Assembly: GCF_023278185.1 (NCBI RefSeq)
Contig: NZ_CP066356.1
Location: forward strand, 2,224,001 to 2,288,000
From: Bradyrhizobium elkanii USDA 76
GTDB taxonomy: Bacteria; Pseudomonadota; Alphaproteobacteria; Rhizobiales; Xanthobacteraceae
Direction: 5' to 3'
Length of the DNA: 64,000 nt
Shown here: piece by piece, positions 9,147-19,419 of the stretch
How the letters are laid out: each line of letters opens with the position of its first letter
Position numbering within the stretch: the stretch's first letter is position 1
The notes under the pieces: generated by a model
The model's database searches: none
What the model saw: only the letters and a program-made list of their open reading frames with translations
Told to the model about the DNA's origin: nothing
Translations under genes and position numbers: made by a program

Positions 9147-9788
9147 ATGGCGAAGCAAGGGCAGAGCGATTCCGGCAGGGAAACTACGGGCCTCGGGAGC
9201 AAGGGTCTCGAAGGGCTCACCACGGCCGCCAATCAAGCTGCGACATCGGGTCCGGCCGGACGCAAGGGCCTGCCGCCGGTCCACCTGTGGAATCCGCCAT
9301 TCTGCGGCGATCTCGACATGCGAATCGCGCCTGACGGCACCTGGTTCTACATGGGAACGCCGATCGGCCGCCCTGCGCTGGTGCGGCTGTTCTCCACGAT
9401 CCTGAAGCGCGAGGACGGCAAGCACTTTCTCGTGACACCGGTGGAGAAGGTCGGCATCCGCGTCGACGACGCACCGTTCCTTGCCGTGGAAATGCAGACC
9501 GGGGAAGACGCGCGCGGCCGCCTGCTCAGGTTCCGCACCAATGTCGACGATTGGGTCGATTGCGAGAAAGGCCACGGCCTCAGATTCGAGGCGGCGGAGG
9601 ACGGCGGATTGACGCCCTATCTGCATGTCCGCGCCGATTTGTGGGCCAAGGTCACCCGCGCGCTCTATTACGATCTGGTTGACATGGGCGAGCAGCGGAT
9701 GGTCGATGGTCAAGAGATGTTCGGCATCGAGTCCGGCGGCGAGTTCTTCGCGATGGCCGATGCCAGTCAGGTGAGGGACGCACTTTGA
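9147..9788 (+). CDS. DUF1285 family protein
   Basis: 213 aa. After a ~45-residue variable N-terminus the conserved core begins LPPVHLWNPPFCGDLDMRIAPDGTWFYMGTPIGR, typical of DUF1285, and continues LFSTILKREDGKHFLVTPVEKVGIRVDDAPF. No catalytic motif is recognisable and the family's function is unknown. It leads a five-gene plus-strand run; its TGA overlaps the TTG start of the NUDIX gene by 4 nt. The promoter presumably lies in the 255-bp divergent region shared with moxR (8892-9146), where I recognise no clear operator. Confidence 0.88.
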   Translation: MAKQGQSDSGRETTGLGSKGLEGLTTAANQAATSGPAGRKGLPPVHLWNPPFCGDLDMRIAPDGTWFYMGTPIGRPALVRLFSTILKREDGKHFLVTPVEKVGIRVDDAPFLAVEMQTGEDARGRLLRFRTNVDDWVDCEKGHGLRFEAAEDGGLTPYLHVRADLWAKVTRALYYDLVDMGEQRMVDGQEMFGIESGGEFFAMADASQVRDAL

Positions 9789-10456
9789 ACGAGCCGTTGC
9801 TGAAGGTGGAGCCGGCGACGATCAGCTCGACGGAATTCTTCGCGCGGGCCCGCACGCGGCTCACTTTCGATGTGCCGCCGGGCCTGGTCGATCCGAATGT
9901 CATTCCGCGCACCGGAGACTCCGGCAACGACCGCATGCTCGAGATCGTGGCGCAGGAGCAGCCGGTGCGGCCGGCCGCGGTGCTGATCCCGGTGGTCGAT
10001 CACCCCGAACCGACCGTGCTGTTGACGCAGCGCTCGCCCAATCTGTCGAGCCATGCGGGCCAGATTTCGTTTCCCGGCGGCAAGATCGACGCCACCGACG
10101 CATCGCCGCTCGATGCCGCGCTACGCGAGGCCTGCGAGGAAGTCGGGCTGAGGCGGGAATTCATCGACCCGGTCGGCTATCTCGACCTTTATGGCACCGC
10201 GTTCGGCTTCCGCATCCTGCCGACGGTCGCCAAGGTGAAGCCGGGATTCACGCTTGCGATCAACGAGGCGGAGGTGGTCGATGCGTTCGAGGTGCCGCTC
10301 GCTTTCCTGATGAATCCGGAGAATCATCAGATTCACACCAAGGAATTCCGAGGCATGGACCGGTCCTATTACGCGATGCCGTTCGCCGAGCGCTACATCT
10401 GGGGCGCGACCGCGGGCATCCTGCGCGTGTTGTATGAGCGGATCTATCTGTCATGA
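9785..10456 (+). CDS. CoA pyrophosphatase-type NUDIX hydrolase
   Basis: 223 aa. Two signatures identify the family: the CoA-pyrophosphatase motif LLTQRSPNLSSHAGQISFPG followed by the Nudix box ending REACEEVGL. The enzyme would cleave CoA and derivatives to 4'-phosphopantetheine and 3',5'-ADP. It starts with TTG at 9785 inside the upstream stop (TTGA), and ends overlapping the next gene by 4 nt (ATGA), indicating translational coupling. Its length is typical of the family. Confidence 0.88.
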   Translation: MNEPLLKVEPATISSTEFFARARTRLTFDVPPGLVDPNVIPRTGDSGNDRMLEIVAQEQPVRPAAVLIPVVDHPEPTVLLTQRSPNLSSHAGQISFPGGKIDATDASPLDAALREACEEVGLRREFIDPVGYLDLYGTAFGFRILPTVAKVKPGFTLAINEAEVVDAFEVPLAFLMNPENHQIHTKEFRGMDRSYYAMPFAERYIWGATAGILRVLYERIYLS

Positions 10457-10716
10457 TCCGCACGGTATTGACCGAGATCGGAATCTTTCTGGTCCCGTTC
10501 GCGGTCTATGCCATCTTCCTCATCGCGACGCGGTCCGGCGTGACGCTGCCGGCGTCATGGCCGCTCGACATGCTGGCGAAGCTGACGCTGGTGGCGCTGG
10601 TGATGGTCATCGTGAGCTTCGTGCTGCTGGCCGAGTTGACCGGCGCGCCGCCGAACTCGACCTACGTTCCCGCCCATATCGAAAACGGCAGGCTGGTGCC
10701 GGGAGTTGAGAAATGA
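10453..10716 (+). CDS. DUF6111 family small membrane protein
   Basis: 87 aa with two hydrophobic segments (ILTEIG..FLVPFAVYAIFLIAT and LAKLTLVALVMVIVSFVLLAEL) and a short soluble tail containing PPNSTYVPAHIENGRLVPG. The tail matches what I know as DUF6111, found between a NUDIX gene and a CCA/poly(A) polymerase gene in Rhizobiales. Function is unknown. It overlaps both neighbours by 4 nt. Confidence 0.8.
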   Translation: MIRTVLTEIGIFLVPFAVYAIFLIATRSGVTLPASWPLDMLAKLTLVALVMVIVSFVLLAELTGAPPNSTYVPAHIENGRLVPGVEK

Positions 10717-11969
10717 GCGAGGTGCGCCTGTTGTCCGACGCGCCATGGCTCGCTTCGGGGCCCGCGGCGCACGTGCTCGGCCTGCTCAATGCCGACGGCG
10801 AGGAAGCGCGGGTGATCGGCGGGGCCGTGCGCAACGCCCTGATGCGGATTCCGCTCGCCGACATCGATATCGCCACCACGGCGCTGCCGGAGGAGGTGAT
10901 CCGCCGCGCCAAGCGGGCGGGCATCAAGAGTGTGCCGACCGGCATCGAGCACGGCACGGTGACCCTGGTCGTCGACAGCCTGCCCTTCGAGGTGACGACG
11001 CTGCGCGAGGATACCGAGACCTATGGCCGCAAGGCCAGGGTGGCGTTCGGTCGCGACTGGGTGCGCGACGCCGAGCGACGCGACTTCACCATCAACGGCC
11101 TGTCGGTCGACGCCTCGGGCGTCGTGCACGATCACGTTGGCGGCCTTGCCGACATCGAGGCGAGGCGGGTGCGCTTCATCGGCGATCCCGCGCAGCGGAT
11201 TGCCGAGGACTATCTGCGCATCCTGCGCTTGTTCCGTTTCCATGCCGCCTATGGCGTGGGCGAGGTCGATCGCGCCGGCTATCTCGCCTGCGTCAGTGGG
11301 CGCGCCGGATTGGCCGGCCTCTCGGCCGAGCGGATTCGCATGGAGATGCTCAAGCTCGTGGTCGCGAACGGCGCCGCGAGTGCAGTGGTCGCGATGAGTG
11401 ACGGCGGCTTGCTGCAGCCGCTGTTCGGCGGCATCGCTTATACCGGCCCGTTCGCGGCGATGATCGAGATCGAGCAACTGATGAAGCTCGCGCCAAGCGC
11501 GATGCGAAGGCTCGCCGCGCTGACGGTCGCCGTGACCGAGGACGCGCGGCGCATCGCCAGCCGGCTGCGGCTCTCCAATGCCGAAGCCAAGGCGCTCGAT
11601 TCGATGGGCCATCGCTGGTGGCGCTTGCCCGGCATGGACGAGGCCCATGCCAAGCGCAGGCTCTACCGGCTCGACGAGGAGCCCTATCGCGACCGGTTGC
11701 TGCTCGCCTGGGCGCGCACCGGTGCGGGCCAGGATGTCGATCAATGGCGCGCGCTCGCCACGCTGCCGGAGCGCTGGCGCGCGCCTCACTTTCCCTTGAG
11801 GGCGTCGGATTTCGTCGCGCGCGGCATTGCCGAGGGACCGGCACTGGGGCATGTACTGACCCTGGCCGAGGATGCTTGGCTAGCCGCGGATTTCCCGCTG
11901 GATCCGCAGGTGTTGTCTGGCATCGCCGACCAGACCGTTTCCCGCTTCACCCGCGATCATCGGCTTTGA
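10713..11969 (+). CDS. CCA tRNA nucleotidyltransferase / poly(A) polymerase family
   Basis: 418 aa class II nucleotidyltransferase. The N-terminal catalytic head has VIGGAVRNAL (residues ~30-39) and the metal-binding pair in LADIDIATTALPEEV. Then come the template-site stretch RRDFTINGLSVDASGVVHDHVGGLADIEARRVRFIGDP and the conserved RIAEDYLRILRLFRFHAAYG. Alphaproteobacterial members usually add CCA to tRNA 3' ends; sequence alone does not exclude poly(A) polymerase activity. It is translationally coupled to the genes on both sides. Confidence 0.9.
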   Translation: MSEVRLLSDAPWLASGPAAHVLGLLNADGEEARVIGGAVRNALMRIPLADIDIATTALPEEVIRRAKRAGIKSVPTGIEHGTVTLVVDSLPFEVTTLREDTETYGRKARVAFGRDWVRDAERRDFTINGLSVDASGVVHDHVGGLADIEARRVRFIGDPAQRIAEDYLRILRLFRFHAAYGVGEVDRAGYLACVSGRAGLAGLSAERIRMEMLKLVVANGAASAVVAMSDGGLLQPLFGGIAYTGPFAAMIEIEQLMKLAPSAMRRLAALTVAVTEDARRIASRLRLSNAEAKALDSMGHRWWRLPGMDEAHAKRRLYRLDEEPYRDRLLLAWARTGAGQDVDQWRALATLPERWRAPHFPLRASDFVARGIAEGPALGHVLTLAEDAWLAADFPLDPQVLSGIADQTVSRFTRDHRL

Positions 11970-12721
11970 ATTTCCTCTCCGGCTTCGCAGATATCTCGCT
12001 CCTGCAAATTCTGCTTGTCGCAGCCGTTGCGCTGTTTGCTTCCGTGATCGGCGGTCTTGCCGGCTATGGCACCGGCGCCTTGATGCCGCTGGTGCTGGTG
12101 CCGATGGTCGGCGCCGAGCCGGTCGTGCCGATCATCGCGATCTCGTCGATCTTCACCAATTCCAGCCGCTTCGTTGCCTTCGTCAGGTTTGCCGACCGCC
12201 GCAAGGCAATCATCGTGATCGCGGCGGCGCTGTTCTCCACGGCGCTCGGCGCCTACGGCTATACAAGGCTGACCAGTGCCGGCGCGTCGCTGGTGATCGG
12301 GGGCATGCTGATCCTGAGCGTGCCGCTCAGGCGGCTGTTGCGCAAGCACAGGGTCAGGATCGGTGAGCGGGGCCTTGCGGTCGGCGCCGTCGGATATGGC
12401 GTCGTGGTCGGCGGCACCGCGGGCTCGGGCGTCATCCTGCTGTCGCTGCTGATGGCGGCGGGGCTCGAGGGCGCCGCTGTGGTTGCGACCGATGCGGTGA
12501 TTTCGCTGACAAGTGCCGCGGTCAAGATTTCGGTGTTCGGCTTGACCGGCGTCATCACCGCGCAGGTGCTGGCGCTTGCGCTGCTGATCGGCCTGGTCGC
12601 CATCCCCGGCGCGTTCCTGGCCAAGGCCTTTGTCGCGCGGATGCCGGTGCATATCCACACCGCGATCCTGGATGCCGCCGTGGTCACCGGCGGCGTGGTG
12701 ATGATTGCAAGCGCGCTCTGA
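11966..12721 (+). CDS. TauE/SafE family sulfite/anion exporter
   Basis: 251 aa integral membrane protein of about eight hydrophobic segments, with GGLAGYGTGALMPLVLVPM near the N-terminus and a second half-repeat VGAVGYGVVVGGTAGSGVILLSLL, the duplicated Gly-rich pattern of TauE/SafE permeases. The start is TTG at 11966, overlapping the upstream TGA (TTGA); there is no suitable ATG. It is the last gene of the five-gene run. The substrate cannot be deduced; the family exports sulfite, sulfoacetate and related anions. Confidence 0.85.
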   Translation: MNFLSGFADISLLQILLVAAVALFASVIGGLAGYGTGALMPLVLVPMVGAEPVVPIIAISSIFTNSSRFVAFVRFADRRKAIIVIAAALFSTALGAYGYTRLTSAGASLVIGGMLILSVPLRRLLRKHRVRIGERGLAVGAVGYGVVVGGTAGSGVILLSLLMAAGLEGAAVVATDAVISLTSAAVKISVFGLTGVITAQVLALALLIGLVAIPGAFLAKAFVARMPVHIHTAILDAAVVTGGVVMIASAL

Positions 12722-12733
12722 CGGGAAGCGGAG

Positions 12734-12765
12734 GCGATGCTGCCGGCACTGCCAGTCAGCATCGC
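12734..12765. terminator. Hairpin between convergent genes
   Basis: Inverted repeat GCGATGCTG / CAGCATCGC with a 14-nt loop between the stops of the TauE/SafE gene and the convergent DUF2158 gene. There is no clear T-tract, so terminator function is tentative. Confidence 0.4.
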
Positions 12766-12776
12766 GCCAACGGATC

Positions 12777-13016
12777 TCACGCCGCCTTGCGCTTCTTCTT
12801 GCGGTCGCCGTCGTCGTCTTCGTCGTCGTCTTCCTCTTCATCGTCCTCCGGATCGAGCTCGGTCGATTCGAGTGCGACGAGCGGCAAGGTTTCGCGAAAC
12901 AGATCGCCGTCCGTGCCCATCCACAGGCACGCGACCTTGTCCTCGTCGATTTCGACGACCGTGATCGGATGGCCGCCGGACTTCAGCATGACGACATCGC
13001 CTGGTTTCAGTTCCAT
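12777..13016 (-). CDS. DUF2158 (YodC-like) protein with acidic-basic tail
   Basis: 79 aa. The N-terminal ~48 residues (MELKPGDVVMLKSGGHPITV and VACLWMG) are the compact beta domain of DUF2158. The C-terminus is a low-complexity acidic run (DPEDDEEEDDDEDDDGD) followed immediately by KKKRK. The acidic run is encoded by tandem GTCGTC/TCCTC-like units that could vary in length. The gene stands alone, convergent with the TauE/SafE gene. Function is unknown; the tail suggests binding to basic proteins or to ions. Confidence 0.85.
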   Translation of the reverse strand: MELKPGDVVMLKSGGHPITVVEIDEDKVACLWMGTDGDLFRETLPLVALESTELDPEDDEEEDDDEDDDGDRKKKRKAA

Positions 13017-13130
13017 GATTTTCCCTCCGCGCTGGATGACGCGGACGGCAGGCTAGCGACCGGTGACGACAGCCAAATCACGGCCGGCGTCAGCTTCAAT
13101 GGAATTGACGTGGAAAACGGCGGCGATGCG

Positions 13131-13871
13131 CTATTTGCGCGCGGCAGGAACTAGTTCGCTCAGCGAGCGGATGATGCGGTCGGGCTTGATGGTCGATCCC
13201 GGCGGCAGCCCGACACCGTGCACGTCCATCCAGATCGCATAGATGCCAAGCCGCTGCGGCGCCACGACTTCCCACTCGAGATTGTCGCCGATCATCCAGG
13301 TGTCGGATGCGGTGACGCCGAGCGCTTGCATCGCGTGCAGGTAGGCGCGCTCCTCCGGCTTGCCGAAGCCGTGCTCGCCCTCGATCTGGATGTGATCGAA
13401 GCGATGGCCGAGCGCGAAGCGCTCGACCTTGGCGCGCTGCATGTCGGCGGCGCCGTTGGTGACCAGCGCAAGCTTGATGCCGAGCGCCTTGAACGCATCG
13501 ATCGCTTCATGCGCGCCGGGGAAGACGAACATCTCCTCCTCGCGATAGGCGGTGAAGCGATCGGCGATGCGGTCCGCGAGCTCGTCGGGCAGCGCACGGT
13601 GACCGGCCGCCGCGAGCGCCGCGAAGCCGCCCTTCACGGTCAGCCGCCGCGCCTCGCCGAGCCTGATCCGCCAGATCGGCTCGGCAGTCGACCAGAATTG
13701 CCGTGCATAGGCCAACAGCGCGGTCGCGACCTGATCCGGGGGCAGGGGTGCCAGCTCCGCGGCAAACTCCGTGGTGATCGTGTTCCAGGCGATCTCGGGG
13801 CGTCCATAGGCCGACAGGATGGTGTCATCCATGTCGATAAGCATCGCGCGCGGCAGGTTCATCACGGCCAT
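13131..13871 (-). CDS. HAD family hydrolase
   Basis: 246 aa. HAD motif I is LIDMDDTIL, motif II VTNGA, the motif III lysine lies in FGKPEERAY, and motif IV is [14 protein letters not shown], so catalysis should be intact; the insert pattern resembles phosphoglycolate or nucleotidase-type HADs. The ATG at 13871 has GGAGG four bases upstream and overlaps hemF by 10 nt; a second ATG at 13862 shares one base with the hemF stop. It is the last gene of the trmL-queE-queD-hemF run. The substrate is unknown. Confidence 0.87.
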   Translation of the reverse strand: MAVMNLPRAMLIDMDDTILSAYGRPEIAWNTITTEFAAELAPLPPDQVATALLAYARQFWSTAEPIWRIRLGEARRLTVKGGFAALAAAGHRALPDELADRIADRFTAYREEEMFVFPGAHEAIDAFKALGIKLALVTNGAADMQRAKVERFALGHRFDHIQIEGEHGFGKPEERAYLHAMQALGVTASDTWMIGDNLEWEVVAPQRLGIYAIWMDVHGVGLPPGSTIKPDRIIRSLSELVPAARK

Positions 13872-14758
13872 TTCACCTCCGGCGGCAGCGACGACAGGAT
13901 CGAATCCACATTGCCACCGGTCTTCAGGCCGAAGATGGTGCCGCGATCATAGAGCAGGTTGAATTCGACATAGCGGCCGCGGCGGACCAACTGCTCGTCG
14001 CGATCCTCGGCGCTCCAGGCGGCTTCGAAATTGCGCCGCACCAGGTCGGGATAGATCTTCAGGAAGCTGCGCCCGACGTCCTGGGTGAAGGCGAGATCGG
14101 CCTCCCAGTCGCCGCTGTCGTGCCAGTCATAGAAGATGCCGCCGATGCCGCGCGCTTCCTTGCGGTGTGGCAGGTAGAAATAGTCGTCGCACCACTTCTT
14201 GTACTTGTCGTAGTCGGCGACGCCGTTCGGCCCGCTGCACGCCTCCTTCATCGCGGCGTGGAAGGCGACCGTGTCGGGGTCCTCCTGGGTGCGCCGTCGG
14301 TTCAGCACCGGCGTCAGGTCGGCGCCGCCGCCGAACCAGGCCTTGGTGGTCACGACAAAGCGGGTGTTCATGTGCACGGCGGGCACGTTCGGATTGCGCA
14401 GATGCGCGATCAGCGAAATGCCCGAGGCCCAAAATCGTGGATCGTCGGCGGCACCTGGAATCTGCGCGCGGAATTCGGGGGCGAACTCGCCGTGCACGGT
14501 CGAGCAGTGCACGCCGACCTTTTCGAACAGCCGGCCCTTCATGATCGACATCACGCCGCCGCCGCCCGGCTTGCCGGTGTGGTCGGTGCGGTCCCAGGGG
14601 GTCCGCACGAACCGGCCGGCGGCGCCGGGATAAAGCCTGGATGGGGCGTCGTCCTCGAGCTTCTCGAAGGCCGCGCAGATGTCGTTGCGCAGCGCCTCGA
14701 ACCAGCCGCGCGCACGCGCCTTGCGGTCCTCGATGATGGCGGGGTCTGTTGGCAGCAT
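13862..14758 (-). CDS. hemF: Oxygen-dependent coproporphyrinogen III oxidase
   Basis: 298 aa, normal length for HemF. It converts coproporphyrinogen III to protoporphyrinogen IX with O2 in haem biosynthesis. Diagnostic stretches are [59 protein letters not shown] and [20 protein letters not shown]. The ATG at 14758 follows the queD stop by 2 nt and starts with the expected MLPTDPAII; longer in-frame readings run back into queD and are spurious. It is transcribed with the deazaguanine genes and the HAD gene. Confidence 0.96.
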   Translation of the reverse strand: MLPTDPAIIEDRKARARGWFEALRNDICAAFEKLEDDAPSRLYPGAAGRFVRTPWDRTDHTGKPGGGGVMSIMKGRLFEKVGVHCSTVHGEFAPEFRAQIPGAADDPRFWASGISLIAHLRNPNVPAVHMNTRFVVTTKAWFGGGADLTPVLNRRRTQEDPDTVAFHAAMKEACSGPNGVADYDKYKKWCDDYFYLPHRKEARGIGGIFYDWHDSGDWEADLAFTQDVGRSFLKIYPDLVRRNFEAAWSAEDRDEQLVRRGRYVEFNLLYDRGTIFGLKTGGNVDSILSSLPPEVKWP

Positions 14759-14760
14759 GA

Positions 14761-15138
14761 CTAACCTTGCGGGCCGAAATAGGTGCAGCTCTCGTTGCAG
14801 CTGTCGCGATGGACGCTGACGCGGGTCAGCCTGCCTGCGTGTTGCAACCGCTCCCAGATGAAGCGCGACAGATTCTCCAGCGTCGGGACGCCGATCGCCT
14901 CGATCTTGTTGAGGAACTTGTGGTCGAGCGTCTTCTGCACCTCGGCCATCGCGCGTTCGAGCAGGCCGAGATCGATCACCATGCCGGTTTTCGGGTCGGG
15001 CGTGCCGCGCACGGTGACTTCGGCGCGAAAGGAGTGGCCGTGAATCTCCTCGCTGGCGGTGCCAAATGTCGTTCCGGACAGCGCATGCGCAGCCTCGAAC
15101 CGAAACGCTTTCGTCAATTCCCACATCTCGTTCAACAA
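14761..15138 (-). CDS. QueD/PTPS-family (COG0720) protein with Glu in place of the catalytic Cys
   Basis: 125 aa tunnel-fold enzyme of the 6-pyruvoyl/6-carboxytetrahydropterin synthase family. Zinc ligands are visible: FEAAH (H18) and HGHSF (H33, H35). The family end [18 protein letters not shown] is present. QueD normally has a nucleophilic Cys four residues before HGH; here the stretch reads [13 protein letters not shown], with no Cys and Glu30 forming an ExxHGH pattern, as described for PTPS-III enzymes that make 6-hydroxymethyldihydropterin for folate. It lies 15 bp after queE, which argues for queuosine synthesis, so its activity is uncertain. A start at Met5 (15126) is also possible. 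Confidence 0.85.
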   Translation of the reverse strand: MLNEMWELTKAFRFEAAHALSGTTFGTASEEIHGHSFRAEVTVRGTPDPKTGMVIDLGLLERAMAEVQKTLDHKFLNKIEAIGVPTLENLSRFIWERLQHAGRLTRVSVHRDSCNESCTYFGPQG

Positions 15139-15153
15139 TCCGATTCTGTCAGT

Positions 15154-15789
15154 TCATCTAATCCCGAGCGTCTTGTGCGTCTGCACGCTAAGGTGCCATT
15201 GCGGGTGCTTCAGGCAATAGGCGATCGCCCGCTCGGTATTCTCCATCACATCGGGGCCGTCCATCGGCTGCAGCGAGAAGCGCTCGAAGGCGAGGCCCGC
15301 GAAATCCTCCGGTGTGTTCTCCATTTGCGGATAGACCAGTTTGAGCTCGTGCCCCTTGCGCACCACGAGCTCGGCTGTGGCCTTGGGACTGACGCAGATC
15401 CAGTCGAGTCCGTCGGGCGGGGCGATGGTGCCGTTGGTCTCGATCGCGATCGCAAAGCCGTGGCCGTGCAGGGCCTCGATCAGGGCCGCGTCGACCTGCA
15501 ACAGCGGCTCGCCACCGGTCAGGACGACGTAGCGGTCAGCCTCGCCTCCTGTCCATTGCGCGGCGATGGCGCCGGCAAGCTCTTCTGCGGTCGCATAACG
15601 GCCGCCCAGCGTCCCGTCGGTGCCGACGAAATCGGTGTCGCAGAACTTGCAGACCGCGCCGGCGCGGTCCTGCTCGCGGCCGCTCCAGAGGTTGCAGCCG
15701 GCGAAGCGGCAGAACACGGAGGCTCGGCCCGCATGGGCGCCTTCGCCCTGCAGGGTGAGAAAGATCTCCTTGACCGCGTAGCTCACCAA
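15154..15789 (-). CDS. queE: 7-carboxy-7-deazaguanine synthase
   Basis: 211 aa radical SAM enzyme that converts 6-carboxytetrahydropterin to 7-carboxy-7-deazaguanine in the preQ0/queuosine pathway. N-terminal IFLTLQGEGAHAGRASVFCRFAGCNLWSG is the family signature. The cluster motif is CX14CX2C (C33 to CKFCDTDF), the expanded form known from proteobacterial QueE. VVLTGGEPLLQVD and AIETNGT are SAM-binding strands. It starts 8 bp after trmL and ends 15 bp before the QueD-family gene. Confidence 0.95.
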   Translation of the reverse strand: MVSYAVKEIFLTLQGEGAHAGRASVFCRFAGCNLWSGREQDRAGAVCKFCDTDFVGTDGTLGGRYATAEELAGAIAAQWTGGEADRYVVLTGGEPLLQVDAALIEALHGHGFAIAIETNGTIAPPDGLDWICVSPKATAELVVRKGHELKLVYPQMENTPEDFAGLAFERFSLQPMDGPDVMENTERAIAYCLKHPQWHLSVQTHKTLGIR

Positions 15790-15797
15790 AAAGTCCC

Positions 15798-16283
15798 TTA
15801 AGTTGCCGAACCGGCAATTTCTGAACCGGCGTTTCCTGAACCGGTTTGCCGCAGCGCCTCGCCGACGGCCATGGCCGCCGTGACGGCCACATTGAGCGAA
15901 CGCATGGTCGGCCGGATCGGAATCGCCAGTCGCGCATCCGCGGCGGCCACCACCGCGTCGGTCACCCCTGCCGTCTCGCGCCCGAACAGCAGGACATCGG
16001 AGGCCGTATAGGCGAAATCAAGATAGGATTTCGCCGCCCTGGTCGTGAACAGCACCAGCCGGCATCCGGCCTCGGCCCGCCATTCCTCGAATTTCGACCA
16101 TGAGTCGTGACGCTTCAACCGCACATGGTCGAGATAGTCCATACCCGCCCGGCGGAAATTCCGGTCCGAGGTGTCGAATCCTGCCGGTTCGATGATATGG
16201 GCTGACACGTCCAGGCAGGCGCAGAGGCGCAGAATCGTCCCTGTATTCTGGGGAATGTCGGGCTGGAACAGCGCGATCTGCAT
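15798..16283 (-). CDS. trmL: tRNA (cytidine/uridine-34-2'-O)-methyltransferase
   Basis: 161 aa SPOUT methyltransferase. It begins MQIALFQPDIPQNTGTILRL and has the knotted C-terminal SAM site (LLFGRETAGV, RLAIPIRPTMRSLNVAVTAA), both diagnostic for TrmL. It methylates the wobble ribose of tRNA-Leu. It heads the minus-strand run trmL-queE-queD-hemF-HAD, so two wobble-base modification functions are co-transcribed. The 277-bp gap to petA is a divergent promoter region with no recognised operator. Confidence 0.93.
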   Translation of the reverse strand: MQIALFQPDIPQNTGTILRLCACLDVSAHIIEPAGFDTSDRNFRRAGMDYLDHVRLKRHDSWSKFEEWRAEAGCRLVLFTTRAAKSYLDFAYTASDVLLFGRETAGVTDAVVAAADARLAIPIRPTMRSLNVAVTAAMAVGEALRQTGSGNAGSEIAGSAT

Positions 16284-16560
16284 GGTGCGGGCGGCCTGTG
16301 AAATCCGGATGAAATTGTCTCAATAAGACATCGCTCGGCGCGGATTTCGTGCATTGCACGTGTGCGAGCCGATAGCGGGCTTGCGCTCGTCCGGCAAGGG
16401 TGCCAATAGAACGATTCTGGACTGCTGTTCCGCCATTTGGGGTGGGGAATAGCGGTTTTCTGCCGCCGCGGGGGCCGCGGGCGCCGGCAGCCTTTCTTGG
16501 GGCGCGTCCTGCGTCTCCGAGGCGGTTCCACCGGCTGCAGAAAAGAAAGGGCTAGGAATC

Positions 16561-17091
16561 GTGACGACAGCGTCTTCGGCGGACCATCCGACACGCCGTG
16601 ATTTTCTCTTTGTTGCAACCGGAGCTGCCGCCGCGGTCGGCGCAGCCGCCACCGTCTGGCCGCTGGTTGCCCAGATGAACCCGGATGCCGCGACGATCGC
16701 GGCCGGCGCGCCGATCGAGGTCGATCTGACGCCGATCGCCGAGGGCCAGGACATCAAGGTCTTCTGGCGCGGCAAGCCGATCTACATCAGCCATCGCACC
16801 AAGAAGCAGATCCAGGAGGCCCAGAGCGTGGCGCTGTCGAGCCTGCCCGATCCGCAGCCCGACTCGGCCCGCGTCAAGGCCGGCCACGACCAGTGGCTGG
16901 TCGTGATCGGCATCTGCACCCATCTCGGCTGCATCCCGATCGCGCATGAAGGCAATTACGACGGCTTCTTCTGCCCCTGCCACGGCTCGCAGTACGACTC
17001 CTCCGGTCGTATCCGCCAGGGGCCGGCGCCCGCCAACCTGGCGGTGCCGCCCTACGCCTTCCTTTCCGACACCAAAATCCAGATCGGCTAA
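16561..17091 (+). CDS. petA: Ubiquinol-cytochrome c reductase, Rieske iron-sulfur subunit
   Basis: 176 aa. The N-terminus has a twin-Arg motif ([11 protein letters not shown]) and a single membrane anchor. The two cluster-binding boxes are CTHLGC (~residue 120) and CPCHGS (~139), providing the Cys2His2 ligands of the [2Fe-2S] Rieske centre. The start is GTG at 16561 with AGGA just upstream; the reading frame gives [11 protein letters not shown]. It is followed 72 bp later by the fused cytochrome b/c1 gene, so the pair encodes the bc1 complex (fbcF-fbcH in Bradyrhizobium nomenclature). Confidence 0.97.
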   Translation: MTTASSADHPTRRDFLFVATGAAAAVGAAATVWPLVAQMNPDAATIAAGAPIEVDLTPIAEGQDIKVFWRGKPIYISHRTKKQIQEAQSVALSSLPDPQPDSARVKAGHDQWLVVIGICTHLGCIPIAHEGNYDGFFCPCHGSQYDSSGRIRQGPAPANLAVPPYAFLSDTKIQIG

Positions 17092-17163
17092 GTCCCGGCC
17101 CCTCCGGGATTTCGGCTTCCACTTGGACCCATCGCGTCGTTTTTCTTCTTCAGGATCGCATCA

Positions 17164-19236
<2,073 letters not shown>

Positions 19237-19261
19237 TCTCGGGTACGGTATAGCGAATTTG

Positions 19262-19287
19262 AAAAAGCCCCTTCGGGGGCTTTTTTG
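19262..19287 (+). terminator. Rho-independent terminator of petA-fbcH
   Basis: A-tract, stem AGCCCC / GGGGCT with loop TTCGG, then TTTTTTG. It is a textbook intrinsic terminator 25 bp after the fbcH stop. Confidence 0.92.
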
Positions 19288-19300
19288 TTTGCAATCTCTC

Positions 19301-19344
19301 CGTCATTCCGGGGCGACGCGGTAGCATCGAACCCGGAATGACAG
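19301..19344. repeat. Intergenic palindromic repeat (CGTCATTCCGG family)
   Basis: Short copy running from CGTCATTCCGGGGCG to ACCCGGAATGACAG, directly after the fbcH terminator. The ends match the copies at 4026 and 58455. Confidence 0.75.
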
Positions 19345-19419
19345 TGTCGTCAATTGCGTCGGCCGCCGAGTGCGGACAAGATGCCGGCCAATCAGCCGGC
19401 AAACATTGCGGAGGAACTC

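Noticed and set aside
13862..15124. 420-aa extended hemF
   Set aside because: The first 122 codons lie inside the QueD-family gene in another frame; the real HemF starts at 14758 with the family N-terminus.
19301..19344. Repeat as a second fbcH terminator
   Set aside because: The strong hairpin with a T-run at 19262-19287 already ends the transcript, and this copy has no T-tract.
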